Assembly (NCBI RefSeq): GCF_022201045.2
Contig: NC_068556.1
Location: forward strand, 5,186,001-5,250,000
Length of the DNA stretch: 64,000 bases
Source of the DNA: Citrus sinensis
Taxonomy: Eukaryota > Streptophyta > Magnoliopsida > Sapindales > Rutaceae
Direction of reading: 5' to 3'
Shown: piece after piece, positions 34,242 to 45,474 of the stretch
Position numbering within the stretch: the stretch's first letter is position 1
How the letters are laid out: the number at the start of each line of letters is the position of its first letter
Notes under the pieces: model-generated
Seen by the model: the letters and a program-made list of their open reading frames with translations, nothing else
What the model was told of the DNA's origin: nothing
Databases searched by the model: none
Program-made: the position numbers and the translations under genes

Positions 34242-37200
34242 ATCTAAACAAAGGCAGCAGCTAAGTTAAACAAAATAAGTTCTTGATGAATGGTTCAAGG
34301 TCAATATACATGGTCTCTCAAAAGAAAATCCTAGTCCTTTTGTTGTGGGTCTGTTTTTGGATTAGGATTCTTTTCTCATCAGATCTTTTGTCTGAATAAA
34401 TGCATCACATGATTGATAGTTAATAAATGAAAATATAATAAATAAATAAAACTTGACTGTACATAAATAAAAGTGCATATGTATTAAAAGATCATTCAAA
34501 GTTCACATATGATCAGATCATGAGAGGATATTTTCCCTTATTTTTCGTGGTCATGATGGCTCCTGCCTTAGCAGCTTTAGCCGATCTTTGCGGCATCAAA
34601 CTGCCTTTTATGTAGAGATTATTGCAGTTGATCATGCTTTCGGAAATGGTAGGATGAATCTGTGGCTGGAATGCGATTCACTATTGGTCACTCTACTGCT
34701 TTCTAATCCGTTTTGGAACCCCCCTTGGATGCTTGGGAACTATGGTTTAATTGTCATCACCTTCTTTGCTTTTCCCATACTTTTCGTTAAAACGATGCTG
34801 AGGTGGATAAGCTAGCTAACCACGGTCTGTGTTGTCGTTAGTTTACTTGGTGGAGTTAGCCGCAGGTGATATTGGGCAACTTCTCTCCAAAAGGTGCTAA
34901 TGGTCTCTCTAGTTATAGGTTTCATTAATTCCTGTAAGCTATGTATGTTGGCTTTCTCATGCATTTTTATTTGCTTTAATTGTAACACTTCTGCACCTTT
35001 TTGTATTAACTTTATGCATTGCATGAGAGATAAGCCTCATTATGTCTTCCCAAATGAGTTCTATTTTAATTAATAAAACTTTCTTTCGAGGTTTACTTTA
35101 AAAAAGAAAAAAAACAACAAAATAACTTCTTAGATTGTGAAAGAAATGATATTTTATGTACACATCCATCATTAGTTGATAGTTAGCTTGAAAATTTGAT
35201 GAGATTGAAGGTTTTTCCCATCAATGTATAAGGGAATTTCTATTTTCTGCTTAGTTGTTAAATCTACTTAGTAAAATATAAACATTTACAGTGATCATAT
35301 AAATATTTAATTACCGCAGTTGGTTGGAGGTTCGGATTGAAGATGGGGCAAAAGTGGCACCTTAGCAAACAGCCTATCTACAACTTTTACCAGCCTATCA
35401 CACGTTCTTTTGTTTCTTAAAATTCCAAATATGGACCACTCACATTTCCTTAAAGGCTGAATTATTCCCTTTCATATTCGCAAAATTGGTTGCTTTTTAG
35501 CTTATTATCAAAATATTATTACTAAAATTCCTTTAAGGCAACCCATTCTGTATTGTATTTGTATATGATCATCGGTTGAATTCGTATGCATTGCTTCATC
35601 TTTCTTCAGCCATCTCCAAAGAGAAAGCCACTTGGGATTTAATAAAGAAAATTAGATAATAATACAACTTATAGAAAGATTTAGATAGTTGTATATGAAA
35701 AATAATAGCCAATAAAAACTTTCTATAAAAGCTAATAAAAAAACAGAAGATTCTGTTGTTTTGGATTCAATTATTTGCGAAAATCTCTCTTATACATAGG
35801 AAATTATCAAAAGGATCAATGAAGAGAATCCGTTCAACTTAGCTAGCTTCAATCAAAGAACGACTTTAACATGCCAATATGTAGCATTTTATGAAATATT
35901 CTTTAAGCTTTGCGGAAAGCCAGTGATGGTCACATTTGTGGGTGTAAGGTTTCTCAAGAGAATAATCAATTGGTAATTTTGATTGATTAGAAACTGATTG
36001 TTCTACTAAATTCCCTAATTCATTTAGGATAGATTCCACAAAATAAGCATCCGAACATTATTTTTTTCACCCATTGTTGCTAGCTGTTTTCTTTTAATTT
36101 GCTTGAAGTCAGTGGATGCTTCAATGCTTATCTCTATAATAATGTGAAAAAGACGCTGGTTAATTGATTCGTTTGTCATTGACTTTGAAAAAAATTCTAT
36201 AATCCATACCAAAATTTTTTTTTTTTGGTATATGTCATGTTATATACTTGCATCCTTATCCAACATAATTCTAATTCATATTGGGCCACAAAATCTGTGC
36301 ACAAAACTTTGTTAATTGAAATGCTTAGGAGTAATCAAACTTAATAAAACCATATATACACAATCTATCGATATTATAATGAAAAGTTCGCCTGGATCTT
36401 ATTGAAATAGTTTAATTATGGCTAAGCTCATAATATATATATATATTTAGTTTCAGAACATACTTGAATTTCATTCATAATTCTATTGGGTTAAATTTTT
36501 CGACGGAATCGTCACTCTTTTCAATTAGTTAACGGAATTTTGACTAGAGAGATAAGAATAGGTAGTGCACATAGCATCTTGAACCACGAAAGTGGAGAAT
36601 GGAATTGGAATCGCTTTGGTCGGCCTCTCAAAAAAAGAAAAGATCACCATGACTTGCGAAAAAGGCTATATTTGGAGTGTTGGTGAAGACTGGAATTTTC
36701 CACAAAAAAATTGTTTTACAAAGCGATGCGTTGTTGACCTGTTGTTCTCTTAAGTGTCAACATTAAGTACTTACAATGTGGAAGCAAATTCTGCATCCAA
36801 ATGTGTCACGATGTGATTGATTGAATACAAGGTATTTGTGTACTTGCTCTTTATTGGTGAATTTATCCATCTTCGTATTTGATTCAATTGGATTTTTTTT
36901 CATTCAGCTACGCGATCCTGGTCCAGTGCTTGCTTATGAACAAAGATACATTCATTCTTGGACCATCAAATCAAAGTCTTCGGCTTGCAAGGCAAGATAA
37001 GGGTGGTTTTTCTCAGATTTGGCATGGGCTGGCTTGCTCTGCTTCCGTAAAAGAAGGCCTGGGATGCACAAAGTGGACCATAATTAAAGCTCATCTTTTA
37101 GGCTTACAGTACCCCCGAGACATTCTGAGCACATGCACATTTCATCACCAGCAGTATTTCATTATATTTTCATTCTTAGTACAAGAAATGCAAAAACATA

Positions 37201-37501
37201 ACATCCGCAAATTGTGGTGTCGAAAAATAATGGTATTGCATTAAATTGAAAAAAAAAAAAAACTATACCAATATGTTGTCGAAAATCCACGGCATTTACT
37301 TGAAACCAATTCAATTTAGGTAATGTTTATGCAAGGATTGTGGAGACCATAACTAAGATGTGAATAATTGAGTGAAGTAGTTTTTTTCTTTTAAAAAAAA
37401 GTGAGTAGAGCATATATCTCCCGAATATTAGAGAATGATTAAAATCTGGACAATGTTATATAAAATTTACTGTAAAGCCAATCTCAGTATTTGTTTAATT
37501 A
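34242..37501. other. Intergenic region with a LINE remnant
   Basis: Apart from the LINE RNase H piece at 34541-35116, only AT-rich non-coding sequence is seen. The small frame at 36879-37244 has no family signature. Confidence 0.4.
34541..35116 (+). mobile_element. LINE 3' remnant (RNase H domain plus tail)
   Basis: Translation gives FRGHDGSCLSSFSRSL, then HQTAFYVEIIAVDHA, NLWLECDSLLV and, after a frameshift, EVDKLANHGL. These correspond to the C-terminal RNase H domain of plant L1-type LINEs; the acidic residues in AEI/VEI, LECDS and VADKLA-like positions are visible. Frameshifts and stops make it non-functional. Downstream, TTCTATTTTAATTAATAAAA and an A-rich tail (about 35098-35116) match a LINE 3' end. 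The rest of the element is missing, as with 5'-truncated LINE copies. Confidence 0.75.
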
Positions 37502-37510
37502 TAAATATAT

Positions 37511-38275
37511 GAGAAATTATCACCGGTATACCTTTAAATGTCACCGATATCAAACGTACTACAATACTTTTCGCTTATATCACTCGTATACCCTAAGTTG
37601 ACAAAAGAGTTCTAGCGTCCACCTTTCCATTTACTACCGTTAACAACTTAACAGAATTTGAGCAAAATAACTATTTTACCCTTTAAACTCAAAATGGGGT
37701 AAAAAAACAATTTTGCCTTGAAAATTAATGTAAATTTTCAATACACAAATTTTTTTTATTTTGTTATTAACAATACATTTTTTATTAAAAAAATGAATTA
37801 TTAATGGTACATATTATTAACAATTATCCATAAAAAAATATTCATTTTATACCATAAAAAATTATTAACAACATATTATTTATAATTATACATACTATAC
37901 CATAAAAAATTCAAGTTGGAGCTTGGAGGAGTAGATCTTCAATAATTTAGATTAAATTTTGGAGGAGTAGATTCGGTTGTAAAGTAGTTTTTTTTAGCAA
38001 TTATTAACAATTATCTGATAAATGGGATGACATGTCATTTTTATCAAAATATAGCATATGACATGTCGTTTTTTACTATGTAAATGAGATGACATGTCAT
38101 TTTTAAAAAAAGACTAAATTACCCTTATGATGTCAGCGCTCGCAAACGGTAGTTAACGGATTGGTGGACGGCAGAAGTGTTTTGTCAACTTAGGGTATAC
38201 GAGTGATACACTTAAAAAGTGTTGTAGCACATTTGATACTTGTGTCATTTAAGGGTATATGGTTGATAATTTCCC
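37511..38275. mobile_element. Mutator-type TIR element, non-autonomous
   Basis: Inverted arms of about 150 bases run from GAGAAATTATCACCGGTATA on the left to the inverse, ending TGGTTGATAATTTCCC, on the right. They share GTATACCCTAAGTTGACAAA and CGTTAACxACTT-like blocks. TAAATATAT occurs at both 37502-37510 and 38276-38284, a perfect 9-bp target duplication. The interior is AT-rich with no gene. Confidence 0.85.
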
Positions 38276-38414
38276 TAAATATATTAATATTAATCTCATG
38301 TAATATGAGTTGTAATTTAAGAAATAATCATAAGTAATAAAAAAAAGATGTGATTAAAAATTGAAAAATAAGGATCATTTGTACCGTTCGTACGGTCTTA
38401 CAACGGAAAAAAAT

Positions 38415-39440
38415 GTTGGAAAATGCTAGTTGTCTCGGGTCAAACCCTGAAAGTTATACAAAACGACACTGTTTTGGTCTTTTTTCTTTCTTTCTTTTTG
38501 CTTCTGCATAAAACGTTGTCGTTTGACCTAGGAAAAAGCAAACGTCTTCCTCTCCTCTTCGTTTCACCAAGGAACGACATAACCCACGTCTTCCTCTCCT
38601 CTTCCAAATCATCTTCCTCTTCGTTACTATCTAACACCCGAACGATAGATCAAGCAGTATTTTGTTCGTTTTGTTTGCCGAAAACAGTATATTCCCTTTC
38701 CTTCCTCGACCGAAAACGTGAGTATATAATTCACCAATAAACCCAAAACATAGTTTCATACAAACATGACAACAAAAATGAGACAGATCAAGTTCCTCAA
38801 TAAAAATTCAGGCCTTGAAAAATTCAATAAAATTTGAAGTTTCGAAAACAAAATGCTGCCAAAAGAAGATAGTACCTTAGCTTGTGCAAAGCCACATATA
38901 ATTGAAACTGAAATTCGTAAATGCCGAAACTTAATCTTATGTCAGAAAAACTTCACAGTTGCTGTTAATGCCGAAACTCAGCTTTTAGGGACAATGTCGA
39001 GACTCATCCTTATTCAAACTTTTGATTTTACCTTGTCTGAGCCAAATCCTATCACCTTCGAGGAAGATAAGAGCTTAAGGATTCTGCATTTCTCTCGGGT
39101 GTGGTGAAACGAAGAGGAAGAGAAAAGCAGTTGCAGTTTTCTGAGTTGATAAAACCAGAGGGGATCGGGAAAAAGAAAAAGAAAAAGAGAAAAGCAGATG
39201 CGTTTTTCTAAGTTCATAAAACCAGAAGGGACCGAGAAAAAGAAAAAGAGAAAAGCAGCTGCGTTTTTCTGAGTTCATAAAACCAGAGGGGACTGGGAAA
39301 AAGAAAGAAAAGTTATTATTTTTCTACATTTTTCTGTTTTTACCTGGGTAAAACGACAACGTTTTATGGAGAAGTAAAAAGAAAAAAAATCAAACGGAGT
39401 CCTTTTGGTTTAACTTTCGAGGTTTGATCCGCGGTAAATA
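38415..39440. mobile_element. Large foldback element, boundaries uncertain
   Basis: Left-hand sequence GGGTCAAACCCTGAAAGTTA, AAAACGTTGTCGTTTGACCT and CTCTTCGTTTCACCA recurs in inverse order and orientation on the right (TAACTTTCGAGGTTTGATCC, TAAAACGACAACGTTTTATG, GGTGAAACGAAGAGGAAGAG). The arms are roughly 170-200 bases of diverged inverted repeat. No target duplication was identified, so class and exact ends are open. It contains a tandem repeat (39119-39305) and sits just upstream of the first DUF2921 copy. Confidence 0.6.
39119..39305. repeat. Three-copy tandem repeat, about 62-bp unit
   Basis: Units contain AGAAAAGCAG, then TGCGTTTTTCTGAGTTCATA and AAACCAGAGGGGAC(T/C)GGGAAAAAG. Copies start near 39121, 39188 and 39249. 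Confidence 0.85.
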
Positions 39441-42400
39441 GTAGAACTCATAAATGTTCATGCATCGTACTATTCATAAACTAAAAATAAATAAATAAGT
39501 AAACCAAAAAAATGATTCGTGGGTGTACTAAGAAGTATTGCGGCACATGCTCATGTGCAATTCCCGAAACCGTTGCCCGTTTGTCGTAAAAGCCAAAGTC
39601 AACCTCAACACCTGCGACACAGCTTCATGCATTGGCTGTCCGTCTCGGTTCAGTTCTGTGTCATTGTTTCTTTCTCTTGTAGCAACTCAACTGGAATTTA
39701 GAAAGGCAAAGGCTTACAACAACCTTCTTCAGTTTCAGAGGTTAGTCTTCCAGGAATTATACTCTTCGATGCTTTTCAACAACAGATGGTTAAGAAACCA
39801 TCATTTAAATTCCATTACAACTCGTCCGGAACATACTCTAGAGTACAGTCATTGTCTTTTTTATGTAATAAAAACTCTTTACTTGTTCTAATTTTTGCAT
39901 CCGGGTCGTTTAGATTTTTGAATTGCAGTTGGCGGTCGTTGATTTTCCTACAGGAAAAATGCCCTCTCTGCTTCGGGCTCTTTGGACTATTGTTGTAGGC
40001 TTGTGTTTGTTCTTTAACTTCGGCGCCTCATTTGAGGATAATTAGGATGCTTTTGCGGATGATCCTTCAGTACTCCACACATACAATCGTTTTGCTGAGA
40101 TTGAAAAGCAATGCGAGCATTTTCTGTCTTCAGCTTCTGATTTGAATCCTGATGATACTAGAGGTCATAGGCTTAAGAAGGAACTTTATTTCCATAATGG
40201 AGACTGGGAACAACAGATTGTCCGGTCCCTGTTGATGCCATTTGATGATAGTGACATGCCAGGGGACAATTCTTCCATTGATGGTCCTTTGAAATTAGTC
40301 AACTTTAAAGTAACAGATATAAATCTTGTCCGTAAGTGGAACAACACGATTAGTCTCATTGGGGCGCTTTCTTCAGGCATAACTAGAAACATTTCATTTG
40401 GTTTCGATCTGAGGAAAAAATTCTTCAAGATGCCAGGATGGTCTGTTCTGTCAATTCTATTTGAAGGGGTTTATGTTGAGAGCAATGAGAATGGAGGAGA
40501 ACGATTGTTGTGTATGTTGGGGAATTCAACTTTGCCCTATAATAAATGGACTGACGATCCTTTGAATTTGGCTAAGGGCTATTGGTGTAATTATGACGAC
40601 AAGCCAATTCTTCTCCAGGATGATCAGATTTTGCTTGTTCTTCGGTTCCCTCAAAATTTTAATTTGACTAGAAGGGTGATCCTAGGAGAAATGAGAAGTT
40701 TACATGCCGAGGAAAGCTTGAAGTATTTTGATAAAGTTCGCATAACTTCTCAGTTAAGTCAGTATTTAAAGTATGAATTTAATTCTGAACTACTCAACTC
40801 AATAACTTGCAGTCCATATGTATATCAGGAAGAATTGATGGAAGATGGAGCTATCAGTGGGTTCAATGGCTTGGACGTTTGTTATAACCTTCGATCGATT
40901 TCACACAACCTTTTTAGTGTTCTGCCACATTGGAAGTTCAAGGGCATAAATCTGTACCCTGGGAAGTTGGGACCTTTTCAGCTGGAAAAAGAAATAAAAG
41001 CTGCAAATTGGAGGTACAATAATGTTATGCTCATGGTGGAGCATATAAACTGTGAGAAGGGAACTAATGAAGATGGTGTTGGTGTTGTTAAGGTGTCTGC
41101 AGTAATAAGAGCAATTCCTGCGCCAGTGGATTATCATAGGCCACCAACAAGGACTGGTCTTTCAGGCATGACTTTGTCTGCCGAGGGGATATGGAATCCA
41201 TCAAATGGACAGCTCTGCATGCGTGGGTTCCTTGGAGGGGTTGATTCAGGACTTGAAGGATGTAATCCTCTAATTTCATTGTACTTTCCTCAAGCATATT
41301 CCATCAAGGAGAGAAGCATGATCTATGGAAGCATATCCAGTGAAAATGATGAAAAAGACTCATTCTTGCCTATAATATTTGATGCACTGGTAAGACCTGA
41401 TTTGCTGAAACTTAACTACATTAAATATGTCGCCTCTTATCTGTCATACAATTACTCTAAGATTGACCTGGTTTGTGCACTAAGGAAGAGGAAGCAGCCA
41501 TCTAAATTTCGTACCATCGTCAAACAATCACTCCTGAAATATCCAATAGTTGCAGATGGAGAAGACTTATTTTACAGATTATATTTTCTTTCTCATGATT
41601 TTGAAATTGACACCTTTGCAGTACCTGACACGATATCTGCTAGCCATAATTCAAAGATTTTCATTTTCATGGATGTGCTTTCATTGGGTTCTTTTCTTGG
41701 TCAGTATTCACCCTGGTTGGAAAAGTCCAATCCTCCAACTGGTGCACCAGCTATCTCAGCAAGAGCCAGCTCCTGAATGTGTCAATGCATCTCTTATTTG
41801 CCAAAGCACGGTTTTTCCCTAACATACCTCACAAAAATCTATTTGACCTGTACTTAGAAGGAGTTTATGACCCGCTAGTCGGCCATATGTATCTAATTGG
41901 CTGCAGAAAAGTCTTGATTGGGAGTGTTAGCCTTGAACGAGGCCTAGATTGTTTGATTGAGGTAAACATTGAATACCCTTCTACAACTACAGCGTGGTTG
42001 ATAAATCCAACAGCCAAGATCAGTATCACAAGCCAGAGGAGAGAAGATGATCCCCTCCATTTTAGCCTGATAAGCCTTAGGACACTACCTCTTCGATATG
42101 AAAAGCATTATGATGTAACTTTCTGAAAAACTTTGAGGAGATTCTTCAAAATTTGATGCTTTTCATGTCAATAACCTTTGTAATAGGCCAATTTCTTCAC
42201 ATGAAGGATAATCGATATTCTATTCCAAATGTATCTTTGGTCATGCTTGGTCTTCAGGCTCTTGGCTATGTCCTCCCATTGATCACTGATGCTGAGATTT
42301 TGTTCAGGTGGAAGGAGTCTAAGTATTTCAAAGCTCATCCTCTAGGTCTTGAACAGCTTAATTTATTGTCAAAGTCCTCAACTACACCGCAAAAATTCTT

Positions 42401-42443
42401 CTATCGGCTGCGTTTATGCTTAGAGAGATTGTCAATTTCCCCC

Positions 42444-43103
42444 CTACAGTAATCAACATATACCATTTTCCTTTCTATTGTTTTTATAATGGCCAAAAAC
42501 CCCCATGATAGCATAAATTTACAATATTATCCTTATTTTCAACTACTCTTTTATTTATATTTATTATAAATTAAATAAATCACATGAATAGAAATTAAAT
42601 AAAAAATTAAGTATTAAAAACAAGAAATATATGTTTTGATATGAGAAAAAAATTAATAATAAATTTTTTTTGTACTTATTTAATTTGTGAAAATTTTCTT
42701 ATAATAAATATATAAGAAAATTATTATAAAATGATAAAAAAAATTATTATAAGAAAACTTGAATGACAAATAAAAATTTATTATAAGATAAATAATAAAA
42801 TATTTTGCCTATCTTTTTACATTTAATTTTAAAATATTTATTATAAGAAAATGTTCACAAAATAAATAATTACAAGAAAAAATTTTATTATTAATTTTTT
42901 TCTCATATCAAAATATATATTTATTGTTTTTAATGCTTAATTTTTTTATTTAGTTTATATTGATCTAATTTATTTAATTTATAATAAATGTAAAAAAAGA
43001 GTAGTTAAAAATAAGAGTAATATTATAAACTTATACTGTCAAGGAGTTTTTTGGCCATTATAAAAACAACAGGGAGGTAAGTGATATATGTTGATTTGTG
43101 TAG
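42444..43103. mobile_element. MITE inserted in DUF2921 copy 1 coding sequence
   Basis: A highly AT-rich palindromic element. Left end CTACAGTAATCAACATATAC, then ATTGTTTTTATAATGGCCAA, is mirrored by the right end (TTGGCCATTATAAAAACAAC, then GTTGATTTGTGTAG). Inverted symmetry runs through almost the whole 660 bases. It separates RLSI from KVAIPFLL within one exon of the pseudogene. No clear target duplication is visible, so the superfamily is unassigned. Confidence 0.75.
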
Positions 43104-43480
43104 GGAAAAGTGGCAATCCCCTTTCTGCTTACTGCAAAGCTTTTCCAGAAAGTTGCAGCATCTCGTAAAAGATCACGTGCTCGTGCTCCAACAGAGAGGT
43201 GTGTTCCAAATGAGAAGCTGGTTCTCCTGGTCACATTGATTTTTCACAGTTTTGTGTTTCTGCTTTTGCTTTCCAGTGACAGTATGCTGATTCATCCTGG
43301 AAAAGACACTAAATCTATCAGATACATTCCTGTGCCGCGAATTTGGATGATGAAACTAGAGGAGAGTATAGGTCTTGTTCAAGATTTCTTTTTGCTTCCT
43401 CAAATTATTGGCAACTTCTTATGGCATAACCACACGGAATCTCTTAGCAGACTGTATTATATTGGTTTCACATTAGGTAG

Positions 43481-43797
43481 TGTAGTGTTTGAATCTGCTC
43501 TGTAATGTGCAAGACAAAACACCTCCCAGGACCTTTGATAAAGAACTACCCAAGATACACAGATTGAAGAACAAACCCAAGCAAAGAACCAATGTAACCC
43601 AAGAACTGAAAGAACCGAAAGAACTGAAACAAGAAAAGACACAACCACAGACAACACAAGAATCAATTACGTGGTTCAGTTGCACCAAGTGGCACAACCT
43701 ACATCCATGGGAGAAGCTTTCTACAGAGCTCTTATTACTCAACAATGGAGGATCACAATTACAGAGATTTGTTTAAAAGATATCAGAGAACTCTTGA
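43481..43797 (-). mobile_element. LTR fragment inserted in DUF2921 copy 1
   Basis: The minus strand reads TTCTCCCATGGATGTAGGTT, then GGTGCAACTGAACCACGTAA, and ends ATTCAAACACTACA. This is the 3' end region of a plant Copia-type LTR ending in CA. It lies between GFTLG and RLLVRVYDCIRDPV of the pseudogene. The expected 5' LTR end is absent, so the copy is truncated. TAGTG flanks it approximately on both sides (43478-43482 and 43798-43802), which may be a target duplication overlapping the LTR end. Confidence 0.55.
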
Positions 43798-44298
43798 TAG
43801 TGAGGCTTCTTGTTCGTGTCTATGACTGCATCAGAGATCCTGTGATAGATGCTGTCTTTGAGGATGTTGATTTTGGTGCAATGAATGCAGCCTTCTTTAC
43901 CAAGATTTGTGACATTGCAGTTGTAGTAGCAATGATCTTACTTGCCGTTATAGTCCATGTGCACCAGAGTTGGAATCACAGGAAAATAGGTACCCGCTGA
44001 AATCAAGGGCATTCAAGCTTATGCATTTTAGAATCAAATTGTTCTCATTGTCACTTGACGCCTGAGGCAGGAGCATCACAACATTGGTTTTTCCATTTGT
44101 AATTAAATTTCGAAATTCGAATTTAATTTCCCCTTTTACCTTTAGTCTACCACTATTAACAATACTTTGAATAACTCAAGTGCTACTCAACACACGTCAT
44201 ATTTTTCAAAATAGTTCCACACTTCTTGTTAGTTTCTCTTCTCTCACTCTGACCCGTTTGGCCCTTTTCTCTTCTCGTTCATGGTGAAGGTTCAATTT

Positions 44299-44370
44299 CT
44301 TGCAGCAAAAGGCTATGACCATTTCCCTTCTAAGTTGACTCAATTGCTTCAGCATTATTTTTCCCATTAA
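44299..44370. repeat. Copy A of DUF2921 upstream repeat
   Basis: CTTGCAGCAAAAGGCTATGA, then CCTTCTAAGTTGACTCAATT and GCTTCAGCATTATTTTT, shared with 44676 and 49590. It lies between the left pseudogene and the intact gene. Confidence 0.8.
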
Positions 44371-44675
44371 CAAAATTGAAACTAGGATAACAAAAGTTTT
44401 CACTCTACAACAACATTGGATAGCAGGCTAGATTTTAAATGAGACAAAACAGAAAGCTCTCCTTCATCAAAACAAACGAAACGACGCAACAACATGAGGC
44501 AAATGAAATGGAATGAAAGTGGCATCATTAATTTTGTTTATACTCTCGCTGATTTGCGGTGTCGCCATTCATCTGGTCATTTGAACCGTGGCGTCGATCC
44601 ACCATTTCATTAACATCGAATGCGCAACTACCACCAAGAGATGCGGCGCCAATGGGAAGAGCCCCAAACTTTTTC

Positions 44676-44850
44676 TTGCAGGAAAAGGCTATGACCACTT
44701 CCCTTCTAAGTTGACTGAATTGCTTCAACATTATTTTTCTCATAAACTACTTGTAAATTACCAATTTTAAATTAATCCTACAGCTATGTTATACACCTAC
44801 TAGATGAATATAAAACTTTTTAGTTGACTTCATAATCATGTTGCTATTTT
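44676..44850. repeat. Copy B of DUF2921 upstream repeat
   Basis: It begins CTTGCAGGAAAAGGCTATGA. It shares ATAAACTACTTGTAAATTAC and TAGTTGACTTCATAATCA with the block at 49590-49780 upstream of the third DUF2921 copy. Confidence 0.8.
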
Positions 44851-45474
44851 TTAGTTCGATGATAAGAGCCAGCATTGTAACTTCGGCCGGTGATTGAATT
44901 CTCTTTTTTTAAAAAAAAAAATTAATAATAATAATAATTTCTGTTTTTCTTTGCGAGGAAAAAAAAATCTTGAATACTCAAAAGTTATATGCACATTATT
45001 TAATTCCTGTTCCTCTTCTTCTCCTTTAACCAACACACTAGTGGGATGTGACTATGGTTAAAAGTCAACCACGGTTGTTGAGTTGGAACTTGGAAGCCAA
45101 TTGAATCAGCTGGCTTTATTTCGATTCCGAGCTTCGTTCTATAGGAAACTTGAGGAAAACAAGCGCAGAAAAGTGCATACAGGTCAGTGTCATTAGACAT
45201 TTAATTCCTTGTAATTTAGCATAGTTGTTTATTCATTATTCACTTGAATGGTAAAGTTTCCTTGAAGTTGCTCTATTCATCTTTCTCGACAATACATATT
45301 CCTGCTTCACTTTGTTTTCCCTCGGTTTTGGTCCTTCAAATTTCAATATTCTATCTCCGAGTCACAGTTACTATATCTATATTCTATTTTAATTTGTAAA
45401 GCTCCGTTTTCATTTTGGGACTTACCGTGCAGCAAAAAAAGGTGTCTGGAAGGAATAGTCTCTAAAGCCCAGCA

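Larger units (their letters stand above)
39959..44000 (+). pseudogene. DUF2921-family membrane protein pseudogene (copy 1)
   Basis: Homologous along its length to the intact gene at 45475-48561. It starts at ATG 39959 (MPSLLRALWTIVVGLCLFF, a signal peptide-like start). The tryptophan codon of the ENWD position has become TAG at 40043-40045. The frame then stays open to about 41770, where a frameshift ends it. Homology resumes in another frame (LYLEGVYDPLVGHMYLIGC) to about 42120, shifts again (LMLFMSITFVIGQ...), and is interrupted by a 660-base MITE at 42444-43103. It continues (KVAIPFLLTAKLFQKVAAS) to about 43480, is interrupted by an LTR fragment (43481-43797), and finishes with RLLVRVYDCIRDPV to the stop at 43998-44000. 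The breaks leave no way to make the full protein. The amount of damage suggests it is the oldest loss in the array. Confidence 0.9.
44001..45474. other. Spacer with duplicated promoter-like block
   Basis: No gene. The spacer contains two of the three copies of a block repeated upstream of the DUF2921 genes (44299-44370 and 44676-44850). The segment 45200-45474 is the immediate leader of the intact copy. Confidence 0.5.

Noticed and set aside
36879..37244. 121-codon frame
   Set aside because: Composition and content look random; no domain or neighbour support.
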